NCBI RefSeq assembly: GCF_000023125.1
Contig: NC_013037.1
Location: forward strand, 2,604,001 to 2,668,000
Source of the DNA: Dyadobacter fermentans DSM 18053
Lineage (GTDB): Bacteria; Bacteroidota; Bacteroidia; Cytophagales; Spirosomataceae
Direction of reading: 5' to 3'
DNA length: 64,000 nt
Shown here: one piece after another, positions 15,579 through 24,740 of the stretch
Layout of the letters: every line of letters begins with the position of its first letter
How positions within the stretch are numbered: the first letter of the stretch is position 1
The notes under the pieces: generated by a model
Databases searched by the model: none
Told to the model about the DNA's origin: nothing
Seen by the model: the letters and a program-made list of their open reading frames with translations, nothing else
Translations under genes and position numbers: made by a program

Positions 15579-17933
15579 TTACCGTTTGATGTCGGATAAC
15601 CCACATTTAGAGCATATTAAATCGCCCCGGCGCTCCACCGGCGTCACTTTCAGATTCACCATTTTACCGCCTTTCCATTCGCCTTCCACTACCGTATTTT
15701 TAGGCGCGTGAAGTTTGAAGCGGACGTCCCAGCTATCTGGCCATGCGGGAAGGATGTAAATCGAATCGCCGTGCGTTTGCATGAGCATTTCCTGCAAACC
15801 GATCATGCCGGAGCCGCCCCAGTTGTGGTCGGGCACCCAATCGTGGCCGGGGCCCCAAAAGGCGGGAAAGCGGCGGCCTGAGTCCTGAAGTTTCTTGATC
15901 GTCAGCGCGGCGGCTTCATCGGTAAGGCCCAGGCGTGCGCAAAAAATGCCGTCCTGATGCCAGCTGGTGTGGTTGCGGTTTTTGATGGCTTCGGTGTCGT
16001 ATTTCCAGGTGTTGACCGCCGTTTCGAGGTCGGGCTTGCCGATTCCGTACATTCCGTAGGGATATACCGGGTAAAGCTGCGGGATTTCGGTGTTCTGGAT
16101 GCGTTCCCACGCCTGCGCGGGCGCAATCGTGCGATGCCCCTGCATTTCGCGGAAGCTGATCGGCGGTATCCGCCGCTGCATTTCCTTCCAGCGTGTCCGT
16201 TGCGCCTCGCTGCCGTATGGCGCCGGCAATGCAAGCATTCTTTCGAGCACGGTTTTCAGGCCGGCCACGGTCGTTACCGAATTGTAGGCCATTTTATAGG
16301 TTTCGGCCGCACTGCCGGGGAATAGCACCAGATGGCCGTTCTGATCGAGCTTGGCGGCGCTGCGGCGGGCGGCGAGGTACTGGTAATGTTCGTCGAAAAA
16401 CACCACGCAGCTTTCAATGAGGGGCAAATAAGCCGAAATGTCCGCGCCGGTGAAATGCTGCTGATCGAGGATCATCAGGCAAAATTCCAGCGACGTATCC
16501 CACAGGTATTCCAGCCATTTATTGTATTCGAGTCCCGGATCGAAACCTTCCGGACGCTTGGAGCTGTATTCCGCATAGTTGGGCAAACCAAAATTCTCGA
16601 TTTGCTCGGTAAAGGAGGCGCCATTGTGGCCCCAGTAGTGCTGTGTGCGCGTTTCGGCGTTTCCTAAAATGCGTTGGTAAAATTCGAATTGCGGCTTCAT
16701 CATATCAAAATCGCCGCTTTTGAGCATTGGCCAATATACAAGCCGCTGATTCTGAGCCGTGAATATCCCGCCGCCCCAGTTCCGGTGATCGGCGCTGAAA
16801 TGGTAAGAAGTGTCGACAAAAACCGGGTCGTATGTGAACAGTCCGCCATTGAATTTCGTAGGATAACTGCCAAACGCGTTGCAACCGAGCATGTAACGGA
16901 ATAGCTGATAGTTCCGGCCGACCTGCCAAACCGCCGACGCGCTGTCTTTTTTATCGGCATTCAATGCAATATGGCTCCGCTGCCAGTATTGCTTCCACCA
17001 TTCGATCGTTTTAGTATGCGCCAGCTTTTCAACTTTGCGAGCTTTTACGACAGTCGTCCAAAGCGCCTTTTTCCAAACGGCCACATTGGGCTGTTGATCG
17101 GTATGCAGATAAATGCTCAACCGGATGTTTTTGGAGGTCGATTTTGTCTTCAACCCAAATCCCCTGAACGCAGCATCCGCATATTTGCCATTCGCCACCG
17201 TCGGATCGGCTACCATGTTCGGACCGCCCATCCAGCCGCCATAAGTCAGGTTTTTGAGCGGGTTCCAAAGCGTCGGCTTCACTGCATCAAGCTTCTGCTG
17301 ACTCACGATGACATCAAAAATCGTCGAATCGCGGTTCTGGTGATAGAACAGCACCCCGTTGTCCTCGTGCCGGACGCTGTCGGGAAAAACGGCGATTTTC
17401 GGTGCGGCCCATTTATAGGAACTCGCACTTCTCGCATTGCCTTTCAGCTCGCCAGGGCCCGTCCGCCAGCTTTCGTACCACGCCTGCGCCGCCACCGGGG
17501 CGCTGCTTTCCGCTTCGACATGGATAACCGGACTGAAAACATCCACCCAAACTTTTAACTTGGCGGTCAGTTTGCCCTTTTTACCGGTTATTGCTACATA
17601 TCCTTCGTTCAGCTTCAACTCTTGCTGAAAGCTCTCGCCATTATCGAACGGATTCGGTGAAAGCCTCACCCGCACGCGGCCAAGCTTAGGCATGACATTA
17701 TTTTCATCAAAAATGCCGCTGCGCGAAACGTAGAATAGCAAATCGCCATTTTCCACCCACACATTCAGCCCGACATCGCCGCCTCCGCAAGGCATCGATT
17801 CGCCGGAATTCTTACTTTGGGTATCCCATTTCAAATTGTACTGTTCAGGCGAAAAGTCCTGTGTAAAGGCATTTGAATGGCCTATTAATAGCAATAAAAC
17901 GAGAACAAACCGGTAAAAGCGAATCAAGGGCAT
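15579..17933 (-). CDS. Secreted DUF5703-family glycoside hydrolase (GH95-like fold)
   Basis: 784 residues with a signal peptide (MPLIRFYRFVLVLLLLIGHS). The N-terminal beta-sandwich has YNLKWDTQSKNSGESMPCGG and GDVGLNVWVENGDLLFYVSR, the DUF5703 signature. A long (alpha/alpha)6-type region follows, with FNGGLFTYDP, HFSADHRNWGGG and GPGHDWVPDHNWGGSGMIGL near the end. The arrangement resembles GH95 fucosidase/galactosidase relatives. It is the last gene of the leftward pectin locus, 29 bp after the isomerase-like gene. Activity is not known to me for this subgroup; an exo-acting enzyme on a pectin side chain is the working guess. Confidence 0.85.
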   Translation of the reverse strand: MPLIRFYRFVLVLLLLIGHSNAFTQDFSPEQYNLKWDTQSKNSGESMPCGGGDVGLNVWVENGDLLFYVSRSGIFDENNVMPKLGRVRVRLSPNPFDNGESFQQELKLNEGYVAITGKKGKLTAKLKVWVDVFSPVIHVEAESSAPVAAQAWYESWRTGPGELKGNARSASSYKWAAPKIAVFPDSVRHEDNGVLFYHQNRDSTIFDVIVSQQKLDAVKPTLWNPLKNLTYGGWMGGPNMVADPTVANGKYADAAFRGFGLKTKSTSKNIRLSIYLHTDQQPNVAVWKKALWTTVVKARKVEKLAHTKTIEWWKQYWQRSHIALNADKKDSASAVWQVGRNYQLFRYMLGCNAFGSYPTKFNGGLFTYDPVFVDTSYHFSADHRNWGGGIFTAQNQRLVYWPMLKSGDFDMMKPQFEFYQRILGNAETRTQHYWGHNGASFTEQIENFGLPNYAEYSSKRPEGFDPGLEYNKWLEYLWDTSLEFCLMILDQQHFTGADISAYLPLIESCVVFFDEHYQYLAARRSAAKLDQNGHLVLFPGSAAETYKMAYNSVTTVAGLKTVLERMLALPAPYGSEAQRTRWKEMQRRIPPISFREMQGHRTIAPAQAWERIQNTEIPQLYPVYPYGMYGIGKPDLETAVNTWKYDTEAIKNRNHTSWHQDGIFCARLGLTDEAAALTIKKLQDSGRRFPAFWGPGHDWVPDHNWGGSGMIGLQEMLMQTHGDSIYILPAWPDSWDVRFKLHAPKNTVVEGEWKGGKMVNLKVTPVERRGDLICSKCGLSDIKR

Positions 17934-17962
17934 GGACGATCAGATAAATATTCAGCACGTTA

Positions 17963-18847
17963 TCACGACTGAAATACGGTCTTCATAAAAGCGGTATTCG
18001 CGCTGAAATTACCTTTTACATCGCGCGGCTTGCTGGCATCGCGCGACCGTTCGATCACTAGCCAGCCTTTCCAGCCCATTTTATCGAGCGTCGCCTTTAC
18101 CTTTTTCATGTCCAGCCGCGTGTTGTTTTGCAGCCACACGCCGTCCTCATCGGTGCAATGGATCTGGCAAATGCGTTTTTTACCCAAAATGCGCAGCTCT
18201 TCGCAAAGGTCGCGGCCTTCTTTGAGCGGGTTCGAGAAGTTGAAATAGATCCGGATGTTTTTAGAGCCGATCTCTCTCAGTAATTCCACCTCTCCTTTCG
18301 CGTCGAGCGCGGTCTCAATCCCGATTACTACGTCCGCTTTTTCAGCCATTTTGCCCACAGCTTTAAGCCGCTCCACGATCGCGGGCCGCAATTCCGGGTT
18401 TTTGACCAGATCTCCCTGAATACCGAGCGGCAAAAATGCAGTTTTAATGCCCATTGCCTTCATGGTTTCGATGCAGTCGCCGACCATTTTCTCGGCGCCG
18501 TCCCGTTTCGCGAACGATTGGGCATAAAATCCCGTCATAGCCAGCGAGCAGATTTCCAGGTTCAGTTCTTTGGCTTTATCGAGGTATTGCTGGCGCACGG
18601 CGGGGTCGGCGAGCCTGTTGTCGAACGTCGGCCGGTTGCCCAGGCCGCCCATATCCACTTCCAGCCCGTCGGCACCGATCTCGCCGGCGAGCGGTAATGC
18701 GCTCAGTTTCTGTCTTTTCAGGATCATCAGGTCGATCACGGCAATCTTATACCGCGACTTTTGGGAAGGGCTCAGCGCCGCCCACGACGAAAACGGCAGC
18801 GTGGCCATTGCGGCAGCGCATGCACTTAAAAAGCTTCTTCTTTTCAT
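17963..18847 (-). CDS. Tat-exported sugar phosphate isomerase/epimerase-like protein (xylose isomerase-like TIM barrel)
   Basis: 294 residues. The N-terminus MKRRSFLSACAAAMATLPF carries a twin-arginine motif (KRRSFL) and a hydrophobic stretch, so the folded protein is probably exported by Tat. The body is an AP-endonuclease-2/xylose-isomerase-type barrel: GADGLEVDMGG, VIGIETALDAKGEVELL (likely metal-binding Glu), IRIYFNFSNP, and CQIHCTDEDG (His/Asp ligands). The C-terminal GWLVIERSRDAS supplies the last metal-ligand Glu. Secreted members are common in Bacteroidota carbohydrate loci. It lies 10 bp after the BNR gene. Substrate is unknown; epimerisation or oxidation-isomerisation of a released sugar in the periplasm is inferred. 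Confidence 0.85.
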   Translation of the reverse strand: MKRRSFLSACAAAMATLPFSSWAALSPSQKSRYKIAVIDLMILKRQKLSALPLAGEIGADGLEVDMGGLGNRPTFDNRLADPAVRQQYLDKAKELNLEICSLAMTGFYAQSFAKRDGAEKMVGDCIETMKAMGIKTAFLPLGIQGDLVKNPELRPAIVERLKAVGKMAEKADVVIGIETALDAKGEVELLREIGSKNIRIYFNFSNPLKEGRDLCEELRILGKKRICQIHCTDEDGVWLQNNTRLDMKKVKATLDKMGWKGWLVIERSRDASKPRDVKGNFSANTAFMKTVFQS

Positions 18848-18857
18848 GATTTCAAAC

Positions 18858-19943
18858 TCAAATAGGCCACTGTTCTTCCACGATCGCCTTGCCTTTCAGC
18901 TTCGACGGGTCGATTTTCACGTGCTTGATCCGCTGGCGGCGCCACGTGTACACAATGTGCACCATACCGTCAGTAGACTGAATCACAGACGGATACGAAT
19001 ACTGACTGATCGGTGAATCCTCCAAAATCAGCACGGCTTCCCAGTTCTTCCCGTCTTTGGAAACCGCCACATTCAAAGGCGTACGCGGTCCTTTCGGCTG
19101 ACCTGCCGGCGGCTTTACGTGATTGTACACCAGTAGTTGCCGGCCATCTTTCAATGTCACGGCATCGGTGCCCGAGTTATTATTCGGCAATGCAGAAGGT
19201 CCCACTTCCGACCATGTTTTCCCACCGTCTTTCGACCACGATTCGACGATCGAACGGCTCTGGCTCCGGCATAGGATCTGCATATCTCCGTTAGCGTAGG
19301 TCAGCAAACTTGGCTGAATGGCCTTGATCGTCTTTCCATCGTTCAGCGGGCCTACCTTCCGCCAGGTTTTGCCAAAATCCGGTGTTACCTCGAAATGCAA
19401 GCGCCAGCCGCCTTCCCCCTCGGTGCTCGACGGGCACCAAAGCTCGCCGTTCGCTAACAGCACCGGCTTATTTTTCACCGGTCCCAAATAGCCTTCCTGC
19501 AACGCCGTTGGCTTCGACCACGTTTTACCATTGTCTTTGGAAGTGATCAAAAAGCCCTTCCAGCCGGCCACATTGGGCCCTACCTTGTAAAAAAGCATGA
19601 GTTCTCCCTTCGGAATCTGGTACAAAACCGGGTTCCAGCACGCGTAGCGGAGCTTTTCGTTCACTACGCCATTCGCTACCTCCACGGGCGCCGTCCATTT
19701 ATCATTTTCCAAACGGCTCACCCAAATGCCTACGTCCGGATTACGCTCTTTCGTGCCGCCAAACCACGCCGCAACGAGCCCTGCGGGCGTTTCTGCGATG
19801 GTCGACGCGTGGCTTTCGGGGAATGGGGCCGTTTCAAAAATGTTCTCGTCGACGAGAATGCCCTCCTTGAAAGTCTGTGCATGTACGGGCAATGTGAACA
19901 GCGCCGCGCCGCAGAAAAGCCATTTTATTAAAGTTTTTCGCAT
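18858..19943 (-). CDS. Secreted BNR-repeat sialidase-like glycosidase
   Basis: 361 residues with a signal peptide (MRKTLIKWLFCGAALFTLPV). The beta-propeller has clear Asp boxes: SKDNGKTWS, TPDFGKTWR, SKDGGKTWS and a fourth degenerate SKDGKNWEA. FPESHASTIAETPAGLVAAW at the start and SQYSYPSVIQSTDGMVHIVY at the end match the BNR_2/exo-alpha-sialidase family. In rhamnogalacturonan-II loci, sialidase-fold enzymes can act on Kdo or Dha, acidic keto sugars resembling sialic acid; that role fits the pectic setting but is inference. It lies within the leftward locus, 78 bp after the MGH1-like gene. Confidence 0.85.
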   Translation of the reverse strand: MRKTLIKWLFCGAALFTLPVHAQTFKEGILVDENIFETAPFPESHASTIAETPAGLVAAWFGGTKERNPDVGIWVSRLENDKWTAPVEVANGVVNEKLRYACWNPVLYQIPKGELMLFYKVGPNVAGWKGFLITSKDNGKTWSKPTALQEGYLGPVKNKPVLLANGELWCPSSTEGEGGWRLHFEVTPDFGKTWRKVGPLNDGKTIKAIQPSLLTYANGDMQILCRSQSRSIVESWSKDGGKTWSEVGPSALPNNNSGTDAVTLKDGRQLLVYNHVKPPAGQPKGPRTPLNVAVSKDGKNWEAVLILEDSPISQYSYPSVIQSTDGMVHIVYTWRRQRIKHVKIDPSKLKGKAIVEEQWPI

Positions 19944-20021
19944 TTGAATGTAGGTTAATGCTGGTTTTGGATTGATTTAAGTGCTGAATATCGAATGCGG
20001 ATTTGAACGGAAATACAGCCG

Positions 20022-21572
20022 CTAAGGCTCGATTAAAATCTTCGAAATCCGTTCGGACGAGCCGGCTTTTTTACCGTTTACAAATACCTGCAAGCCTTTG
20101 CCTTTTTTGTAATGGCTGCCGTCGCGGTCCCAGAGGATCGTGAGGCGCTTGCCGTGGTAAAGCACGTCGTCGAGGCAAAACCAGTCCCATTTATCCTGCG
20201 GTATGAGCGGGTTTACCTCGATCACCTCGTCCGCACGCGGGCGCAGCCCCACAAGTCCGGTGATAATCAGGTCGTTGAACGTCGAGTGGTTGTAGTACCG
20301 GCTCCGCTCCTGGTCGCCTTTGAGCCAGTAACCGGTTTTTTCGTCCAGGTATTCGCCGATGTAGGGCTTCCCTCGGTAATACTGCGACTCCACGTATTTT
20401 TCCAGCAGGCCAAAATACGTCGTGTCCGCAACTACTTCCGGCTTTGGCGCATTGAGGCGGTTGGCGAGGCCGGTCAGCGTTTGCGCCGTTGCAAATGGCC
20501 ACACCGCCCCGTCCCATTCGCATTGGCAGCAGCCGTGCGTGCGGAACCCGGGGTGGCGTCGCTCGGCGGTTGTTAGCCCGAATGGCGCATTAAAACCCGT
20601 TGGATCAGCCACTTGCTTCCAGGCTCCATCATATTTTTCATCGGGGATATCGAAATACCACGGAATAAACCCGGTCGCCTCTTTCACACCCGCAAAAGGG
20701 CCTTTGCCCCGCTTCTTTACTGTTTCGAAGAAACTGCTATCCGCATTCCATAACTTACTATCAATGAGCCTTTTCAAGGTATCCGCCTTGGCCGCGTACA
20801 GCTTCGACATTCCATCGTCACCTTTCAATGCGGCCATCGCCGACAGCGCCTTCGCGTTGCCGTACATATAACTGTTGATCGTCGGACGCGCATTCTGCTC
20901 CCGCCGGCCGCCGCTCAGCGACTCTTCCATGCCGTCCTTTACGTCGGTTTGCCAGAAAAGGCCGCTTTCCGTGCGCCGGTCTTTCTCCCACGCCTTGTAT
21001 TCCGAATCCAAATCAGGCAGCATATCGAGCAGGTACGCCTTATCCTGGGTCACTTTGTAGCGGTTGTATAATGCGTCGGCGGTCCAGCTGCTGAAATTGA
21101 GCAGCTTTTTCATGCGCCCGCCTTCGTTCCCGCGGAACCACACGTGCACATTGTCGTTCAGATAACGCTGATCGTGCAGCCAACGGCCTTCGTAAATGTG
21201 ATGGCCGAGGGCGCAACTGATCATATTATATTTATCTGCATAATTCCTGTTGACAATAAATTCGGTGATCACAAAGCCCTGCGGCGTGTTGTGAATGTGC
21301 TTCCGGTAGGTCCACCAGCGGTAGTAATATATTTCGCGGAAATTATCCTGCGGACAGTCGAACAGCGGCACATTGGCTTTCATCCATTCCCACGACTGCG
21401 CGTTAGGGATCGCATTTACCTTGTTTTCATCCTCCATCCGGTTGAAATACGTCACATGGTGCTTGTAATCCTCCGCTTTCAGCACCGCCGGTCCGGCCGC
21501 TTTTCGTGAACAACCGGTTAAGCCGAGTAATCCGGCGCAAATTATTGCAAAACCAATTTTTAAATACCCCAT
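20022..21572 (-). CDS. MGH1-like glycoside hydrolase lipoprotein
   Basis: 516 residues from ATG 21572, which overlaps the previous stop by one base (TAATG), so it is translationally coupled to the beta-helix gene. Lipobox LLGLTGC. The body is an (alpha/alpha)-barrel hydrolase of the mannosylglycerate-hydrolase-like group: YYYRWWTYRKHIHNTPQGFV, SWTADALYNRY, LFWQTDVKDGMEESLSG, CEWDGAVWPFATAQTLTGLA, and NHSTFNDLIITGLVGLRPR. The acidic residues in DVKDGMEES and CEWDG are candidates for catalysis. Likely an inner-facing outer-membrane enzyme trimming oligosaccharides after import. The bond cleaved is unknown. Confidence 0.82.
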   Translation of the reverse strand: MGYLKIGFAIICAGLLGLTGCSRKAAGPAVLKAEDYKHHVTYFNRMEDENKVNAIPNAQSWEWMKANVPLFDCPQDNFREIYYYRWWTYRKHIHNTPQGFVITEFIVNRNYADKYNMISCALGHHIYEGRWLHDQRYLNDNVHVWFRGNEGGRMKKLLNFSSWTADALYNRYKVTQDKAYLLDMLPDLDSEYKAWEKDRRTESGLFWQTDVKDGMEESLSGGRREQNARPTINSYMYGNAKALSAMAALKGDDGMSKLYAAKADTLKRLIDSKLWNADSSFFETVKKRGKGPFAGVKEATGFIPWYFDIPDEKYDGAWKQVADPTGFNAPFGLTTAERRHPGFRTHGCCQCEWDGAVWPFATAQTLTGLANRLNAPKPEVVADTTYFGLLEKYVESQYYRGKPYIGEYLDEKTGYWLKGDQERSRYYNHSTFNDLIITGLVGLRPRADEVIEVNPLIPQDKWDWFCLDDVLYHGKRLTILWDRDGSHYKKGKGLQVFVNGKKAGSSERISKILIEP

Positions 21573-24500
21573 TACTTTTTCGAAAACCAATAGATAACCG
21601 GATCACTCCCCTGGGAAGTCAATGACATTACTTTTCCACCTTTAATTCGCTCAGCTTTTCCTAAAACCGCCCCCGTTCGTGCATTGATACGCTGCAATTG
21701 ATAATTACCAGTGAATCGCGTCAGGTCCGCTTGCAAAGCCGCATTAGCCGACTGATAAATGACCAACCCCTCGCCTGCTTTGGCCAGGACATAATGCTGA
21801 TTATCCTGCGGTTCCGTTTTCAGCTGAAAAGGCTCCATTCCTGAAACCGCTTCCAAAAACCCTTTCGGCAATGCCGGCACCGCGCTCACGGAACCGCCCG
21901 CAAGCAGCACTGCCCAGGCATGCTGCTCCGCGCCGTTTGCATTGTAAAGCACCGCTTTTCCAGGAAATTTTTGCCTGTATTCCAAAACCGCGTCATACAC
22001 TGAGCCGAACGACACCTTACCCGTTTTCTGAATGCGCGCATGCTGGCGCGGCGCGAGGTTTTTACCGCCTTCCGGCGCATATTCGGTGCCGTTTTCGCGA
22101 CGGAACCAGTAGCGGATATCAATGATATCCACTAACGCCGCATATTTGGGATCAGCCAGGATCGCATCCTGAACGTCCTTCGTCGTGCTCAACGCCACCC
22201 ATGCATTTTTGCCCTTTTCCCGCTCCCATTCCCCGATCACATCCAGCCAGAACTGCACGAAATGCAGCGGGCCGGTATACTCAGCACTCACAAACTGGAT
22301 GACACTGCTTTGTCCGGCGAAATTATCGAGGCATTGGCGGATGTAGGCCCGGTGCAATGCCTTCCGCTGCGGGTGGCTGATGTCATAAAACTGATCGGCG
22401 ATAAAAATCCGCTTGTCGCCGGCATAAGGCGGCGGTTCGGGAAAGCCCACCTGATTGATATTGTTGGCCGTCCGCCACGGAAAATCCGCATAATGCGCAC
22501 CGGCTTCGAGGATATTGTGCTGGAAATAGTTCTGATGGTACAGCAACAGCCCCTTTTGGTCGGCCAGCGTCGCAAATTCGCGCAGGCGCGACCAGTACCA
22601 TTCATTATAATGCTGCAAATCGTACTGGCTGAGGTCGTCCCAGGCCGCGCCCCGGCCGCTTCTCGCAAACGGCTGCTCGTAAAATGGCGGCCACGTCTCG
22701 CCGTCAATGCGGCGGATGCGCTCATGATCGTCGCGGCGGCGGTCGTACCAGAGGCCGTAATTGTGGTCCACCACGGCAATATGCTGCGCTTGAAGCGTGT
22801 CGGTCATCACCGGCAAATCGTCCGTAAAACCCTTGCCCACGCGCCCGGGCACGTAGCGGGTAATGTGCGGCTTGGCGGCGCCCACGTCGTGCGGACGGAT
22901 GCTTCCGCGCCACCACGGAACCTCATGGCGCGCGCCGGTAACAAGTTCATTTCCATGCACGAGCCAGCCATTCCGGATCGCTAATGCAGGCGGTGTGTTA
23001 GTGTTTTTAGTTTGTACAAAACCGATTTCGTCAATGGATTTGACCGTCGGGGAAGCCACTGTAAGCGGGGTGCGCTCCGCGGCCTGATCGATCCATTCTG
23101 TCAATAAAATGGCGGGTTTGTGCGAGCCTTCCACGAGCGCTGCCGCCTGGTCGAGGCTGGGACTGCTGGATGCCTCCGTTTCTTTGGGCACCAGAAATGC
23201 GCCAGCCAAAACCTGCTTGCCCAGGCGCCCGGCCAATTGGGCAAAATACAGGCTGCGCGGCTGGATATGCTCATTCACATTCTCCCAAAAACCGTCCCCC
23301 GCAAAGGCCGCCCAGGCCCCGAATGCAAAGTTTTGCGCCCCCGGCGGTGCAAAATTCTCGATCCGTGACGCGTAACATTGCCAGAAAACGGAATTAGCGG
23401 CGGTCCATCCGGCACCCTGTCCGTCCTGACCCCTGTTGTTGAAACTCAATGCATGCCCATCCACATTCACAATATCAAACAGCACACCGGAAGCCCAGCT
23501 ATCCGTGGCCCCGCTGAAACCGTTCGGTAACCTAGACTCGCATTGCACGAATGCATTCGGACCGGGCGCTACGTAACCTGTGGCAAAATCATGCAAGCCG
23601 TTTTCGGCGTAGCAACGCAAAAAAAGCGTCTGCCCGCCCTGGGTGAAAAACGTATTCCGCCGCTGCCCGGCAATCTCGGAAACCGGTTCCAGCGACTTGC
23701 AATCCTCCACGGTCACCTTCGACGCCGATTCATACACCGCCACGGCCGAGCCCGCCAAATGTTTAAATGTAACCTGCCTTACCCAGGCATTTTCAATGTT
23801 TTCGAACGTGACGCCCATCCAGCGATGGTTTTCGTCTTTCAGGTTTTTGGTGTCAAATGTCGATTCAATGCGGATGTTTTCAATCCCTACATGACTACTG
23901 CGGCCCGCCCATTGATAAGGCACGACAAAACCGCCGCCGAACTTTGCGTCCAGGGCCGTCGTGATGGGCGCGTCGATGGTAATGCTATTGCCGGAAACCG
24001 CCGTCACCGTCCGGTCCCAGGTAATATCGCGCTGCCCAGGTTTCCAGCCCAGCCAGCCCGTTTCCCCGCCGAATTCCTCCATTTTCAAGCTTTTGATCCA
24101 CTCGGCAGTAGAAGGCCGCACCACGCGAATGCGGTCGCCAGTTTTGAGCGAACCTGCATTTTCAACCTCGAAATGCATGGCATTCACAGGCACATAACTA
24201 TCCGTGACGCGCAGTTTAGGTTTTAAAACCACATTATTACCCCCTAAAACCCGGATCACCGTTTCCCGCGTCCGCCCGTCGCCCAGCAGCACCGTGCCGC
24301 CTACGCCGGAACCACGCAAAATCACACCTGACTTTTTAATGACGATACCTGACAAAATCCGATGCGTACCGGCACCCAGCAACACCGCGCCCCGCAAACC
24401 GTTCGGGTCCAACGGCAACGAACCCACATAGTCGATCGCCGCCTGAATGCGTGCCGTGGCGTCGCCTTCCCGGGCAGGCACCGTCACGCGGATGGGCGCG

Positions 24501-24703
24501 TCGGGGATTGCCTGCGCGCCGGCCATGTAGCCTGCGTACGAGAAATCGACGATGCGGTTGCCGAGCGAATCGGGGGTGTATGCCAGCCGCCCGTCTTCGG
24601 CCAATGCTATTGGAGAAGGCTTTTTCGGCTTTTTTTGCCCGAATGCAAGGGGCGCAAAAAGAAAATACAATCCTGCCAGCGACAGGATCGTATCGAATTT
24701 CAT
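21572..24703 (-). CDS. Large secreted beta-helix plus DUF6298 (TIM-barrel-like) protein, candidate pectin-active enzyme
   Basis: 1,043 residues from ATG 24703 (MKFDTILSLAGLYFLFAPLA signal peptide); an in-frame ATG ten codons upstream only lengthens the leader. Residues about 60-510 form a parallel beta-helix of the pectate-lyase superfamily (GDATARIQAAIDYVGSLPLD, SGIVIKKSGVILRGSGVGGT, HVGIENIRIES). Residues about 600-930 look like a second catalytic domain, probably a TIM barrel: ITRYVPGRVG, DHNYGLWYDRR, LLLYHQNYFQHNILEAGAHY, and QFVSAEYTGPLHFVQFWLD, where Glu follows a beta-strand as in clan GH-A enzymes. A beta-rich tail closes the protein. It lies between the PL1 lyase and MGH1 genes. A two-domain lyase/hydrolase is inferred; the activity is not established. 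Confidence 0.78.
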   Translation of the reverse strand: MKFDTILSLAGLYFLFAPLAFGQKKPKKPSPIALAEDGRLAYTPDSLGNRIVDFSYAGYMAGAQAIPDAPIRVTVPAREGDATARIQAAIDYVGSLPLDPNGLRGAVLLGAGTHRILSGIVIKKSGVILRGSGVGGTVLLGDGRTRETVIRVLGGNNVVLKPKLRVTDSYVPVNAMHFEVENAGSLKTGDRIRVVRPSTAEWIKSLKMEEFGGETGWLGWKPGQRDITWDRTVTAVSGNSITIDAPITTALDAKFGGGFVVPYQWAGRSSHVGIENIRIESTFDTKNLKDENHRWMGVTFENIENAWVRQVTFKHLAGSAVAVYESASKVTVEDCKSLEPVSEIAGQRRNTFFTQGGQTLFLRCYAENGLHDFATGYVAPGPNAFVQCESRLPNGFSGATDSWASGVLFDIVNVDGHALSFNNRGQDGQGAGWTAANSVFWQCYASRIENFAPPGAQNFAFGAWAAFAGDGFWENVNEHIQPRSLYFAQLAGRLGKQVLAGAFLVPKETEASSSPSLDQAAALVEGSHKPAILLTEWIDQAAERTPLTVASPTVKSIDEIGFVQTKNTNTPPALAIRNGWLVHGNELVTGARHEVPWWRGSIRPHDVGAAKPHITRYVPGRVGKGFTDDLPVMTDTLQAQHIAVVDHNYGLWYDRRRDDHERIRRIDGETWPPFYEQPFARSGRGAAWDDLSQYDLQHYNEWYWSRLREFATLADQKGLLLYHQNYFQHNILEAGAHYADFPWRTANNINQVGFPEPPPYAGDKRIFIADQFYDISHPQRKALHRAYIRQCLDNFAGQSSVIQFVSAEYTGPLHFVQFWLDVIGEWEREKGKNAWVALSTTKDVQDAILADPKYAALVDIIDIRYWFRRENGTEYAPEGGKNLAPRQHARIQKTGKVSFGSVYDAVLEYRQKFPGKAVLYNANGAEQHAWAVLLAGGSVSAVPALPKGFLEAVSGMEPFQLKTEPQDNQHYVLAKAGEGLVIYQSANAALQADLTRFTGNYQLQRINARTGAVLGKAERIKGGKVMSLTSQGSDPVIYWFSKK

Positions 24704-24740
24704 CACCTTAACCAAGTATCTCAGTCTTTCCAAAGCAATA

